From NCBI RefSeq assembly GCF_014652835.1, contig NZ_BMZO01000009.1, positions 1 through 64,000 of the forward strand: a DNA stretch of 64,000 bases. The letters are read 5' to 3'. Both the position numbers and the translations under genes were made by a program. The stretch's first letter is position 1. Each line of letters starts with the position of its first letter. Under the pieces are notes generated by a model. That model worked only from the letters and a program-made list of their open reading frames with translations. It was not told where the DNA came from and made no database searches. Positions 1 through 9,172 of this stretch are shown here, in pieces. This DNA comes from Limoniibacter endophyticus (GTDB taxonomy: Bacteria; Pseudomonadota; Alphaproteobacteria; Rhizobiales; Rhizobiaceae).

Positions 1-381
1 CCAGCCCCCAAAAGGCCGGAACAGCATTACCACCAAAAGTTTTCAACAGATAATGAACAGAACGGAAATTATGAAATCCGCCGCTCATTGCCACCAGAGC
101 GAAATCGTCACCGGTGGATTGCACGCAATTCTGGACAAATTTTATCGAATTCACAAAGCCGACATATTGGCGCCCGATTGGCGCAGCATCAGTTTCGCCA
201 TATCACGACGCGTCGAATATCCTCGCGCGATTATATGTAGATATTGCAGTGCAGACTGGCACCAGCTTTCTATGGTATTGCGCAGGTTGACTTCGAAGAT
301 GGGGGCAGCAATTGTGGCCCGCCAGCGATGCCTTTTCACGTTTGGGTAGGGGAACGGACGATATTGCAGCCCGAGAACGAC
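1..381. other. Intergenic/left-edge region without a supported gene
   Basis: No open frame here has a convincing ribosome-binding site or a recognisable product; the 98-codon plus frame at 53-349 and the minus frame at 151-852 have no family resemblance, and the latter is antisense to the peptidase gene. The stretch presumably holds the promoter of the M23 peptidase gene. A short tandem of TTGGCGC occurs near 167-184, too short to interpret. Nothing else is seen. Confidence 0.5.
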
Positions 382-2334
382 ATGACGCGAATGATCGGCG
401 AGGAGCCGGCGCTTGTCGCAGACGGGCGAAAGACGCCACCTGACCGCCGCGAAATATCCATCCGCTGGCTGTCCGGCACCTTTCTGACTGGCGTCATCTC
501 GACGCTCCTCATGGGCGTGGCTCTTTCGGTTGCCCTCGATGGTCGCCAGCAGCTGGCGACACCGCCGGAAATCGCCCATATCAAGGTTGCATCGACGCAA
601 GGCTCGGGGGAGCAGGGCAAAGTCGGCCGCATTGCTCCGACAAGGCCAATCGCGCGCGCGCAGGACCGTCGCCGTATGCAGGTCTCCACGGTAACGCGCG
701 AGGGCGATCGGGAAGTCGTACGCACAATCCCCTTTGCCTATGTGCAGATGGATCTGGCCGCCGGACACAAAACGAGCCGCACCTACCCCGATTTCGATCC
801 GCTCACCGTTTTCGCCAATGAAAATGCCAACAAGGCGGTTGCACCGACGCAACTTGCCACCGGCATGATCTATGGCGCCAAGGTCGAGAGCGACATGAGC
901 ATCAAGACAGTGGATTTCCCTCTTGAGGAGGCGAACTACGACCAGCAGAGCGAGCTGTCATCCTCCGAAGTCGAGCAGGTTGTGCGCAATACCGCCTCCC
1001 TGCTGAACGACGGCGACATCCAGCTGGCCTCGCTGCATTATGTCGATCCGCAGCGCTTCGGCGAAACCAACCTGACGCTGCAGGCACTGGATGCCGCCTT
1101 TGCCGTTCGCGTCGTACCGGAAAACATGTCCATCGCAGCACGTGACGATGAAGCCCCACCTTCGCCGATCTATGCGGAAGATATCATTCCCTTCAAGGAA
1201 GAGCGCAAGATAACGGATGCCTTCACGCAAGCCGGCTATGACGGCGAAAGCATGGAAGGAATGGCCGAGGCCATCGCCAAGCTGATGAATGCGCCGGCGC
1301 TCAAGGCAGGTAATGTTCTACGAGTCGGCCTCGAAATCCGCGATGAGAAGGCACGCATCGTCCGCACCAGTATCTATCAGGGCACCTCGCACGTGCTGAC
1401 CATCGCGCTCAATGATCGCGACCAGTATGTGCCGGCCAACGAGCCGGAAGTGTCGGACGAAATTCGCATGGCATTCGAGAGCTCGGAGCCAAGCGCCGTA
1501 TCGCGTCCGGATCTGCCCAGTGTCTATGACGGCATTTACAATACCGCATACTCCTACGGGATGTCGCGCGAAGTGACACAGCAGCTCGTGCGTCTGATTG
1601 CGGCGGACGTCGACCTCCAGGCTCGCCTGACCACGCAGGACCGAATCGAGGTCTTCTTCTCGCAACCAGACAATGATGGCGGGATGACGGAAGATTCGGA
1701 GCTGCTCTATGTCGCCACCGACTTTTCGGGCAAGGAACGACGCTATTATCGCTATCAGACTGCGACAGGAGCGATCGACTATTTCGATCCGGAAGGCCGT
1801 AGCGCCCGCCCCTTCCTGTTGCGCAATCCTGTTCCGAACGGCCGCTTTACCTCCGGCTATGGCATGCGCCGCCATCCCATTCTTGGTTATTCGCGCATGC
1901 ATACCGGCGTTGACTGGGCGGCGCCGCGCGGCACGCCTATCATCGCACCGGGAGACGGCGTCGTTGAAAAGGCCGGATGGGCCGGCGGCTACGGCCGCCA
2001 GACGATTATCCGTCACCCCAATGGCTACAAGACATCGTTCAATCACCAGAGCGGCATAGCCAGCGGCATAACAGCTGGCGCCCAGGTCCGGCAAGGTCAG
2101 GTAATCGGCTATGTCGGCTCGACCGGACAGTCGACGGGCAACCATCTTCATTATGAGGTGATGGTCAATGACAGACGCGTAGATCCCATGCGCGTACGTC
2201 TTCCTGTCTCTCGCACATTGACGGATGATGACCTGGAAGCGTTCAAGAATGAACGCGAACGCATCGATCAACTGCTGAAGGACAGCAATGACGATCCGCT
2301 GTTCATGGCGAGTACAAACCGCGTCCAGGGTTGA
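382..2334 (+). CDS. Membrane-anchored M23 family metallopeptidase (LytM domain)
   Basis: A peptidoglycan endopeptidase-type protein of 650 residues. A short cytoplasmic N-terminus is followed by one membrane segment (about residues 29-52, around WLSGTFLTGVISTLLMGVAL), then a long periplasmic region and a C-terminal LytM/M23 domain. The zinc ligands are visible: the HTGVDW motif and the HLHYE motif near residue 588. In the M23 family these ligands mark an active enzyme that cuts peptide cross-links, so it is probably a real hydrolase and not an EnvC-like activator. The ATG at 382 is chosen because it begins the region that looks conserved among rhizobial homologues; ATGs at 244 and 328 are in frame but have no better ribosome-binding site. 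A terminator follows directly. Confidence 0.85.
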   Translation: MTRMIGEEPALVADGRKTPPDRREISIRWLSGTFLTGVISTLLMGVALSVALDGRQQLATPPEIAHIKVASTQGSGEQGKVGRIAPTRPIARAQDRRRMQVSTVTREGDREVVRTIPFAYVQMDLAAGHKTSRTYPDFDPLTVFANENANKAVAPTQLATGMIYGAKVESDMSIKTVDFPLEEANYDQQSELSSSEVEQVVRNTASLLNDGDIQLASLHYVDPQRFGETNLTLQALDAAFAVRVVPENMSIAARDDEAPPSPIYAEDIIPFKEERKITDAFTQAGYDGESMEGMAEAIAKLMNAPALKAGNVLRVGLEIRDEKARIVRTSIYQGTSHVLTIALNDRDQYVPANEPEVSDEIRMAFESSEPSAVSRPDLPSVYDGIYNTAYSYGMSREVTQQLVRLIAADVDLQARLTTQDRIEVFFSQPDNDGGMTEDSELLYVATDFSGKERRYYRYQTATGAIDYFDPEGRSARPFLLRNPVPNGRFTSGYGMRRHPILGYSRMHTGVDWAAPRGTPIIAPGDGVVEKAGWAGGYGRQTIIRHPNGYKTSFNHQSGIASGITAGAQVRQGQVIGYVGSTGQSTGNHLHYEVMVNDRRVDPMRVRLPVSRTLTDDDLEAFKNERERIDQLLKDSNDDPLFMASTNRVQG

Positions 2335-2370
2335 TTAAGGTCATGTTCAGCCGCCCGACGCGTGGATAAA

Positions 2371-2401
2371 AATACCTGGTTTTTCAGCCGGGTATTTTTT
2401 T
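2371..2401 (+). terminator. Rho-independent terminator after the M23 peptidase gene
   Basis: The stem AATACCTGG (2371-2379) pairs with CCGGGTATT (2388-2396), with one G-T wobble, over an 8-base loop, and is followed by a run of T at 2397-2401. It lies 37 bases after the peptidase stop codon. Confidence 0.85.
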
Positions 2402-2848
2402 GTGCCTTACCGATCAGGGACTTGTCATTTTATCGGGAGGAGAAAAGCTCCAATCCATCCACACCTTGGGCAGTTGGCCGATAATACTCTCGCGTTCTCG
2501 GAGGGGTCTCGTGTGCACCCGTGACACTGAGCGAGGACGTCGGCGACTGGATGGGTGAGGTCTGACAAGCCTTGCATATCTGGCACGTCTTTCGCCCTGG
2601 CAAAGCGAAGGATCATCGTCGGGAGCATGTGGAAGCATTTGAGATTGATGAGTTGACGGGCCACATGCTCCAAAACCCCTCAATTTCCCGCAACCCCTGG
2701 CCTACGAAAGCCATGGATTGCGAAAGGAATGCGGAAGTTTCCGAAAAAAGAGCGAGCAAGACGCGCCCAAAACTTCCGGAAAGAAAAACAATACGTCAAC
2801 CGCAGGCGATCACGTCGGGCGGCGTTTGCGCACGTCCCTATCCAACCG
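2402..2848. other. Long poorly explained intergenic stretch
   Basis: About 450 bases between a terminator and the end of the convergent L,D-transpeptidase gene. It holds one possible minus-strand mini-gene (2425-2673, listed separately) and a 9-bp inverted repeat, CGGAAGTTT at 2732-2740 with AAACTTCCG at 2770-2778, whose loop includes a T-run when read on the minus strand (T after GCTCGCTC). That could act as a weak terminator for the transpeptidase gene. No transposase or phage remnant is recognised. Confidence 0.4.
2425..2673 (-). CDS. Possible small zinc-ribbon protein (unrecognised)
   Basis: A frame of up to 82 residues, with TTG (2673) or GTG (2664) as start; a GAGGGG sequence lies 11 bases before the GTG. 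The product has two CxxC pairs, CHGC and CPRC followed by GW, about 17 residues apart, the spacing expected of a zinc ribbon. Codon third positions look moderately coding-like, and the N-terminal half (LINLKCFHMLPTM) looks helical. I do not recognise the family. It may be a real small gene, a decayed piece of a larger gene, or chance. It lies convergent with the M23 peptidase gene, behind that gene's terminator. Confidence 0.35.
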   Translation of the reverse strand: MEHVARQLINLKCFHMLPTMILRFARAKDVPDMQGLSDLTHPVADVLAQCHGCTRDPSENARVLSANCPRCGWIGAFLLPIK

Positions 2849-4270
2849 CTATTCCCGAAATTCGACTTCCACCCCCGGTTTGACCAGCTTGGCGAGTTCT
2901 TGTGCATCCCAATTCGTCAAGCGTACGCAGCCATGGCTCGAGGTCTTGCCAATCTGCGACGGTTCCGGCGTACCATGAATGCCATAGGTCGGCTTCGAAA
3001 GCGCTATCCAGACGCTGCCGACAGGCCCATTGGGACCAGGCGGAATGGTCAGAATCCTGTCATTATTCCCCTGCTTGAAATTGACCTTGGGATTGTAAGT
3101 ATATTGCGGATTGATCGCAATACGCTCGACCTTATGGGTGCCGGTCGGAGACGGCGTGTCGGATGAACCGATAGTAGCCGGATAAGCAACTACCAGGCTG
3201 CCATCAGCCCCATATCCAAGCACCTGCTTGCGCCCCTTGTCGGCAACGATCCGCACGACCTCGTTCGCACGCGGTTTACCTACATTGACCACACGTATCT
3301 TCGTGCCCGGCCGATTGAAATTGACGCCCGGATTGATTGACTTGAGATAGTCCTGGTCCATGTGGAAGCGTTCGCCCAGCATCTCTGTCACGCTCGTATA
3401 GCTCAGCCGATCAAGCTTGGCCTTTTCGCCATAATCGGCGGGTACTGAGGCGACATAAGGACCCGCGACGTCCTCCGGCGTAATCACGTACTCTGTGAAG
3501 GCCTCGCCGCCCGTTTGCTCCAGCGCCTTGGTAATGCTCTCCGCGTCGGTAGAGCGCAGGACGAGCCCGGTAATCTGCGCGTAGCTTTCCAGCGCCTTCT
3601 CCAGATTGCTGCCGAATCGTCCGTCGATCGCGCCAGGGGACGCTCCTACCCGGTCGAGCAGCACCTGCAGTTCCGCCACCTGCGTACGGGCGCCATTGCG
3701 GGCAGGAACTTCGATGCGTGGCTGGTCTTGCGGCTCTGTGATAATTTCAGACGGTGGTCTTGCAGGGCGCTCCGCTGCCGGAGGTGGCGCGGACGGCTCG
3801 GCATTCAACGGACGGCGAATAATGCTGCCCTGCCGTTCTGGTGGTTGCTGATAGCGCTCCTGATAACCGGGCCGCGCTCCCTGCCCCCCGTAAGATGGTT
3901 CCTCCCCATAACCATAATCACCGTATTCCGGTGTGTTGGCATAATAGCGATCGTCATAGCGGGAGGGCGCATCATATTCACGAGGAGGATAATCACGCGG
4001 CCTTTCCGGATAGGCCTCGCCCGGAACGCCTTCCTCATAAGGGCGGCGGCCATAGCGGCGCTCGCCGCGCGGCTGCACCGAAACAACCTCGCCCGTCCAA
4101 TTATCAACCAGAACTCGGTTGCCGTACTCATCATAGTAGACGCCGAAACCACGCGATTGCGCAAGCTGTACCGGAACTTCCCCGGCGGGGTAGGAACGAT
4201 CCTGCGCGAACGCGCTCAGGCAGCTGCCAGCCAGAAAAAAAGTAACCAGAAGGGGGCTGCGACGCATCAT
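2849..4270 (-). CDS. Periplasmic L,D-transpeptidase (ErfK/YbiS/YcfS/YnhG, YkuD domain)
   Basis: A secreted enzyme of 473 residues. Order of parts: signal peptide (1-22, ending AFA-Q), a disordered low-complexity region of about 150 residues rich in Tyr, Arg, Pro and Gly, a peptidoglycan-binding-like segment (QVAELQVLLDRVGASPGAIDGRFG), then the YkuD domain ending in HGCVRLTNWD, with the catalytic Cys about 25 residues from the C-terminus. Family enzymes make 3-3 cross-links in murein or attach outer-membrane proteins to it; in Brucella-type bacteria the latter is a plausible role, but nothing here proves it. The start is the first ATG of the MMRRSP signal sequence. It is a single gene, downstream of clpB on the same strand. 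Confidence 0.9.
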   Translation of the reverse strand: MMRRSPLLVTFFLAGSCLSAFAQDRSYPAGEVPVQLAQSRGFGVYYDEYGNRVLVDNWTGEVVSVQPRGERRYGRRPYEEGVPGEAYPERPRDYPPREYDAPSRYDDRYYANTPEYGDYGYGEEPSYGGQGARPGYQERYQQPPERQGSIIRRPLNAEPSAPPPAAERPARPPSEIITEPQDQPRIEVPARNGARTQVAELQVLLDRVGASPGAIDGRFGSNLEKALESYAQITGLVLRSTDAESITKALEQTGGEAFTEYVITPEDVAGPYVASVPADYGEKAKLDRLSYTSVTEMLGERFHMDQDYLKSINPGVNFNRPGTKIRVVNVGKPRANEVVRIVADKGRKQVLGYGADGSLVVAYPATIGSSDTPSPTGTHKVERIAINPQYTYNPKVNFKQGNNDRILTIPPGPNGPVGSVWIALSKPTYGIHGTPEPSQIGKTSSHGCVRLTNWDAQELAKLVKPGVEVEFRE

Positions 4271-4333
4271 GCTCTCTTGATCAGCAAATGAAATCGGTGA
4301 TTTATAATGAAACTAGCGAAGAAAACAGGCATG

Positions 4334-4357
4334 AAAATGGCCGCACGGCGCGGCCAT
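4334..4357 (-). terminator. Terminator after clpB
   Basis: ATGGCCGC (4337-4344) and GCGGCCAT (4350-4357) form an 8-bp GC-rich stem with a 5-base loop. On the minus strand it is followed by only three unpaired T, so it is a modest terminator located about 40 bases after the clpB stop. Confidence 0.55.
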
Positions 4358-4395
4358 CTCCAGACGTTAGGTAACGAAACGGTGATCGTTACGCC

Positions 4396-7002
4396 TTACG
4401 CGGCGAGCGTCTCTTCCCCATCCTTCCGGATACGAAAATTGAGACGATCCGAGCCTGCGACCACCGCAACGCGCGATCCGTCCGGCACCTCGCCCATAAG
4501 TATCTTCTCTGCGAGCGGATCCTGCAGCTCCTTCTGGATCACCCGCTTAAGCGGTCGGGCACCATAAGCCGGATCGTAACCGCGCGTCGCCAGCCATTCG
4601 ATGGCCTCGCCATCAAGCTCAACACTGATTTTGCGATCCTCAAGCAAACGGGCAAGCCCCTTGAGCTGGATCTGCACGATCTGGCCCATGTCGCTGCGGC
4701 GCAGGCGGTGAAACAGGATGATCTCGTCGATCCGGTTAAGAAACTCCGGGCGGAACGAGGCACGTACCACGGACATGACCTCGTCGCGTACTTTGTCGAC
4801 ATCCTCGTTCTCGCCGAGCGACACGAGATATTCGGCACCCAGGTTCGAAGTCATGATGATCAGCGTGTTTCGGAAATCAACCGTACGGCCCTGGCCATCC
4901 GTCAGACGGCCGTCATCAAGCACCTGCAACAGCACATTGAACACATCGGGATGCGCTTTCTCGATCTCGTCGAACAGGATCACCTGATAAGGGCGACGGC
5001 GCACGGCTTCAGTCAAGGTTCCACCTTCCTCATAGCCGACATAGCCAGGAGGCGCGCCAACCAGGCGGGCGACGGAATGCTTCTCCATGAATTCTGACAT
5101 GTCGATGCGCACCATCGCCTGTTCATCATCGAACAGAAACTGCGCCAGCGCCTTGGTAAGCTCGGTCTTGCCCACACCAGTCGGCCCGAGAAACATGAAA
5201 GAGCCCATAGGCCGATTCGGATCCTGCAAACCGGCACGCGCACGGCGCACCGCCTTGGAGACAGCCTGAACGGCTTCACCCTGGCCCACGACACGCGCAG
5301 CGATTTCATCTTCCATACGCAGAAGCTTTTCGCGCTCACCTTCCATCATCTTGTCAACCGGAATGCCGGTCCAGCGGGAGACGACATACGCGACGTGATC
5401 CGGCGAGACGGTCTCTTCCACCATCGAACCTTTGCTCACATCCTGTTCTTCGGCCTCCGCAAGCTCCCTTTCCAGCGAGGGAATCTTGCCATAGGCAAGC
5501 TCACCCGCCTTCTGGAACTCGCCCTGCCGCTGCGCAATGACCAGCTCGTTGCGCGCCTCTTCCAGCTTGCCCTTCAACTCGGCAGCCAGACCCAGCTTCT
5601 GCTTTTCTGCCTGCCATTTGGCAGTAAAGTCCGCAGATTCTTCCTCCAGGTCGGTCAGTTCGCGTTCAAGCTTCTCCAGCCTGTCGCGAGAAGCGTCGTC
5701 GGTTTCGCGCTTCAGGGCTTCGCGCTCGATCTTCAGCTGCATGATGCGGCGGTCGATCTCGTCGAGCTGTTCCGGCTTGGAATCGACCTGCATTCGCAGG
5801 CGTGACGCGGCCTCGTCGACGAGGTCAATCGCCTTATCCGGCAGGAAACGGTCACTGATATAGCGGTTGGATAGCACCGCAGCCGACACCAGCGCGGAGT
5901 CAGCAATGCGCACCTTGTGATGCTGCTCGTACTTTTCCTTGAGGCCACGCAGGATCGAGATCGTGTCTTCCACGGTAGGCTCATCAACAAAGACAGGCTG
6001 GAAACGACGAGCCAGTGCTGCGTCCTTCTCGACATGCTTGCGATACTCTTCCAGCGTGGTCGCACCAACGCAATGCAGTTCGCCGCGGGCCAATGCGGGC
6101 TTCAGGAGGTTCGAGGCGTCCATTGCGCCATCGGCCTTGCCCGCTCCAACCAGCGTATGCATTTCATCAATGAACAGAATGATTCCGCCATCTGCAGACG
6201 TGACTTCCGAAAGTACGGCCTTCAGTCGCTCCTCGAACTCGCCGCGGTACTTCGCCCCTGCAATCAGAGCCCCCATGTCAAGCGACATGAGCTGCTTGTC
6301 GCGCAGGCTTTCCGGCACGTCGCCATTTACGATGCGCAGTGCAAGACCTTCAGCAATTGCCGTCTTGCCGACGCCGGGCTCACCTATCAACACCGGATTG
6401 TTCTTGGTGCGGCGCGACAGGACCTGGATCGTGCGGCGGATTTCGTCATCGCGCCCGATGACGGGATCGAGGCGACCCTCGCGCGCATCGGCAGTCAGGT
6501 CGCGCGCGTATTTTTTCAACGCGTCATAACCCTGCTCCGCACTCGCTGAATCGGCAGTGCGCCCCTTGCGCACCTCGTTGATTACGGCATTAAGGGCCTG
6601 CGCTGTGACACCCGCCTTGCTTAAAATATCGGAGGTTTTCGCAGACTTCTCCATCGCCAGCGCCATCAACAGACGCTCGACCGTGACGAAGCTGTCGCCC
6701 GCCTTCTTGGCCAGATCCTCGGCAACGGTGAAAACCTTGGCAAGCGGCTGCGAAAGATAGAGCTGCCCATTGGCGCCTTCCACCTTCGGCAATGCATCGA
6801 GTGCTGCATCGACGCCGAGCTGCACATCGCGGGAACGACCGCCAGCGCGCTCGATCAACGAGGCCGCGAGACCTTCCTGATCATCGACCAGAACCTTGAG
6901 GATGTGTTCGGGTGTAAACTGCTGATGATTGCGCGACAGTGCCATCGTCTGTGCGGACTGAATGAAACCACGCACGCGCTCGGAATATTTTTCTATATTC
7001 AT
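4396..7002 (-). CDS. clpB: ATP-dependent disaggregase ClpB
   Basis: The Hsp100 chaperone that, with DnaK, pulls proteins out of aggregates in the cytoplasm. The 868-residue length is that of the family. Order of parts: N-terminal Clp repeat domain (about 1-145), first AAA+ module with Walker [11 protein letters not shown], a coiled-coil middle domain (roughly 400-520, starting near [12 protein letters not shown]), second AAA+ module with Walker [11 protein letters not shown], and the C-terminal D2-small domain. No ClpP-docking loop is expected or seen. The start has AGGGAG 7-8 bases upstream. It is transcribed alone, from a heat-shock type promoter about 90 bases upstream, behind the terminator of the DUF4167 gene. 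Confidence 0.98.
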   Translation of the reverse strand: MNIEKYSERVRGFIQSAQTMALSRNHQQFTPEHILKVLVDDQEGLAASLIERAGGRSRDVQLGVDAALDALPKVEGANGQLYLSQPLAKVFTVAEDLAKKAGDSFVTVERLLMALAMEKSAKTSDILSKAGVTAQALNAVINEVRKGRTADSASAEQGYDALKKYARDLTADAREGRLDPVIGRDDEIRRTIQVLSRRTKNNPVLIGEPGVGKTAIAEGLALRIVNGDVPESLRDKQLMSLDMGALIAGAKYRGEFEERLKAVLSEVTSADGGIILFIDEMHTLVGAGKADGAMDASNLLKPALARGELHCVGATTLEEYRKHVEKDAALARRFQPVFVDEPTVEDTISILRGLKEKYEQHHKVRIADSALVSAAVLSNRYISDRFLPDKAIDLVDEAASRLRMQVDSKPEQLDEIDRRIMQLKIEREALKRETDDASRDRLEKLERELTDLEEESADFTAKWQAEKQKLGLAAELKGKLEEARNELVIAQRQGEFQKAGELAYGKIPSLERELAEAEEQDVSKGSMVEETVSPDHVAYVVSRWTGIPVDKMMEGEREKLLRMEDEIAARVVGQGEAVQAVSKAVRRARAGLQDPNRPMGSFMFLGPTGVGKTELTKALAQFLFDDEQAMVRIDMSEFMEKHSVARLVGAPPGYVGYEEGGTLTEAVRRRPYQVILFDEIEKAHPDVFNVLLQVLDDGRLTDGQGRTVDFRNTLIIMTSNLGAEYLVSLGENEDVDKVRDEVMSVVRASFRPEFLNRIDEIILFHRLRRSDMGQIVQIQLKGLARLLEDRKISVELDGEAIEWLATRGYDPAYGARPLKRVIQKELQDPLAEKILMGEVPDGSRVAVVAGSDRLNFRIRKDGEETLAA

Positions 7003-7089
7003 CTACGTCTCCCTTTGTTCCCAGCCTGCTTTGCAGCACCGGAAACCGCTGGATTGACGAACCGATCTTCTGATCCGGTTCTCTTCAAC

Positions 7090-7120
7090 GAATATGGGAG
7101 AGATGCCATGTGGCGACAAG
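7090..7120 (-). promoter_or_regulatory. Sigma-32 (RpoH) type promoter of clpB
   Basis: Read on the minus strand, CTTG (7120-7117) is separated by 18 bases from CCCATATTC (7098-7090). Known RpoH promoters of alphaproteobacteria have CTTG, 17-18 bases, then a CCTATAT/CCCATNT-like element. It sits about 90 bases before the clpB ATG, and clpB is a classic RpoH target, so position and content agree. Confidence 0.75.
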
Positions 7121-7175
7121 TATTTGTGCGCCGCCAAGAATCCGTATTTTGTGGGATTTTAGGCTTTGAAACGTA

Positions 7176-7200
7176 AAAAGCGGGCGAACCGCCCGCTTTT
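7176..7200 (-). terminator. Strong terminator after the DUF4167 gene
   Basis: AAAAGCGGGC (7176-7185) pairs perfectly with GCCCGCTTTT (7191-7200) over a 5-base loop. The T-rich arm works in both orientations. On the minus strand it ends the DUF4167 transcript about 20 bases after its stop and insulates clpB. Confidence 0.9.
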
Positions 7201-7220
7201 CAAAACCTCTTTCACAAAGA

Positions 7221-8024
7221 TCAATCGGCTTGTGCCAGATCCTTCTGGGTCGACGTGTCGTCGGAGGGCGCATTGCCCTCACCTTCCGTAGAACGGGCGC
7301 GACGAGGACGACGAACCTTCTTTTCCGCTGCTGCAACTTCAACTGCAGGCGCATCGCTGCTCTGTTCGGAAACCTGCTCCGTACCCTGCTCGGCGGCCGG
7401 GTTCGAAACCGGCGCACGGCGGCGACGACGAACCGGAGCCTCCGAAACGCTCGCCGCTTCGCGTTCTTCAAGCGCGACCTCGGCGGGCGTGCCTTCAATC
7501 ACCGGCTGCGGAGCAGAGCCATGATCTTCGACCGCCTGCGACGGACGCGGCTGATGCTGGCGCTGCGGATGATCGCTGCGCTCATTGCGGGGTTGACGCT
7601 GGCGATCGTTCTGGCGGTCGCGCTGGTTGTTCTGGCGATTGCCGTTGTTCTGGCCACTATCGTCCGAACGAGCCTGCGACTGCTGATCCTGGTTGCCCCC
7701 GGCAGAACCGAATTCACCATCGAAGCCGTCCGCATCGTCATCCTCATCGTCAGAGAGACTCTGCGACGCCTGCTGCGCCTGAGCGGCAGCGATGATGCGA
7801 TTATAATGTTCGGCGTGCTGGAGATAGTTCTCCGCCATCACCCGATCGCCGGAGCTTTGAGCATCACGCGCAAGCGTCATGTACTTCTCGGCAACCTGCT
7901 GCGCAGAACCGCGGATTTTCACATCCGGGCCATTGCTCTCGTAATTGCGCGTAAGCGGATTCGGGCCCCTGCGGTTGTTATTGTTATTACGACCGCGCAT
8001 ACGCCTGTTCTGTCCTGGCCTCAT
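7221..8024 (-). CDS. DUF4167 domain protein with low-complexity tail
   Basis: A 267-residue protein of unknown function. The conserved DUF4167 part is the first ~90 residues: an Arg/Asn-rich start (MRPGQNRR, then five Asn), PNPLTRNYESNGPDVKIRG, and a helical segment (AEKYMTLARDAQSSGDRVMAENYLQHAEHYNRII) that resembles a TPR-like helix pair. The rest is disordered: an acidic DDEDDDADG patch, a Gln/Asn/Arg-rich tract, and Ala/Glu runs with basic RRRRRA and KKVRRPRRAR clusters. The composition suggests nucleic-acid or ribonucleoprotein binding; that is inference. The ATG at 8024 begins the conserved part. The 278 bases up to prmC contain no gene. Confidence 0.85.
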   Translation of the reverse strand: MRPGQNRRMRGRNNNNNRRGPNPLTRNYESNGPDVKIRGSAQQVAEKYMTLARDAQSSGDRVMAENYLQHAEHYNRIIAAAQAQQASQSLSDDEDDDADGFDGEFGSAGGNQDQQSQARSDDSGQNNGNRQNNQRDRQNDRQRQPRNERSDHPQRQHQPRPSQAVEDHGSAPQPVIEGTPAEVALEEREAASVSEAPVRRRRRAPVSNPAAEQGTEQVSEQSSDAPAVEVAAAEKKVRRPRRARSTEGEGNAPSDDTSTQKDLAQAD

Positions 8025-8302
8025 TCCATACTCTTCGAAATAGAGAATCTGGGAACCTTCGCATCCTGGTGCGATCCGTTCCGATGATTGTCCGCTGGTC
8101 TCTTTCAACCGCGACTGGCATCACTTGCTCATGCAGGACTTTGGCGCCCAGCATCGTCGTGACAATCAACAGTCACTTATACAAGGAAACAGCTTGTTTC
8201 AACGGGGACCGGACTTCTCGAAGACAACTGCTTCGCTCATCCGGTGATTTGACCCTAGCCTTATTCGGCAAGAATGCCAAGCGTTTTTTCTGCCATTTCT
8301 AC

Positions 8303-9172
8303 TTAGGACTGCATAAATATAAGCACTCTCTCATGTCCTGACAAGTCCTGAGCCGCTTCAAGGCATTCCCAACCGTGCTCTGTGAAGATCGCCGTCACAC
8401 TGTCGCGCTGGTCGAAGCCTATTTCCACCGCCACGATACCTCCCGGCTTCAGATAGTGCGCCGACTGTTCAGCGATTTTTCGATAAAAAACAAGGCCATC
8501 AATACCGCCATCAAGCGCCTGCAGCGGGTCGAAATCGCGCACCTCCGGCTGCAGACCCTCAATATCTGCACTCGGTATATAGGGCGGATTGGAGACGATG
8601 GCATCGAACCTCCCTTCCACCATTTCGAAGCAATCCGAATGGAGTGCGGTAAACCTTTTTTCCAGCCCAAGCAGCCGGGAATTTCGCGCAGCGGTAGCAA
8701 GAGCATCCTGTGAAATATCCACACCAACCCCGCTAGCCACAGGAAATTGCGACAGAATCGCCAGGCAGATTGCTCCGGTGCCTGTCCCGATGTCGAGAAC
8801 GGTGCACGGCTTTTGCGACTCAACAAGCTTTTCGAGGTAAGCCAAAACCCGATCTACGAGAATTTCCGTGTCGGGACGGGGCTCCAATGTCTCCTTGGAG
8901 AGCGCAAGGTCGAGGCCATAGAATTGACGGTGGCCGATTATGCGATGCACCGGTTCGCCAGCAAGACGACGCTTCAGGGCAAGCTCAAGGGCTGCCAGCT
9001 TCTCCTCCCCCACCTCGGCATCCGCATATGCAATCAGAGAAAGACGCGAAAGCCCGGCGAAATTTTCCAGCAACAAGCGGGCTTCCATTGCCGCTTCCGC
9101 GATTTCCCTATCGCGCAGTATCGCTTCGACATGAGCCCGCAGGCTGGCGGCCGTTTTCGGCAGCTCACCCAT
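8303..9172 (-). CDS. prmC: Release-factor glutamine N5-methyltransferase PrmC (HemK)
   Basis: Methylates the Gln of the GGQ motif in release factors RF1 and RF2, using SAM. The 289-residue protein has the N-terminal helical domain (1-90), the SAM-binding [13 protein letters not shown] loop and the diagnostic NPPYIPS motif that holds the substrate Gln. The ATG at 9172 overlaps the end of prfA by 8 bases, so the enzyme is translationally coupled to its own substrate. A TTG three codons upstream is also in frame but less likely. Confidence 0.96.
   Translation of the reverse strand: MGELPKTAASLRAHVEAILRDREIAEAAMEARLLLENFAGLSRLSLIAYADAEVGEEKLAALELALKRRLAGEPVHRIIGHRQFYGLDLALSKETLEPRPDTEILVDRVLAYLEKLVESQKPCTVLDIGTGTGAICLAILSQFPVASGVGVDISQDALATAARNSRLLGLEKRFTALHSDCFEMVEGRFDAIVSNPPYIPSADIEGLQPEVRDFDPLQALDGGIDGLVFYRKIAEQSAHYLKPGGIVAVEIGFDQRDSVTAIFTEHGWECLEAAQDLSGHERVLIFMQS

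Noticed and set aside
1318-2271. A long minus-strand open frame of 317 codons opposite the M23 peptidase gene
   Set aside because: It lies wholly antisense to a gene with clear domains, has no ribosome site and no recognisable product; long antisense frames are common in GC-rich coding DNA.
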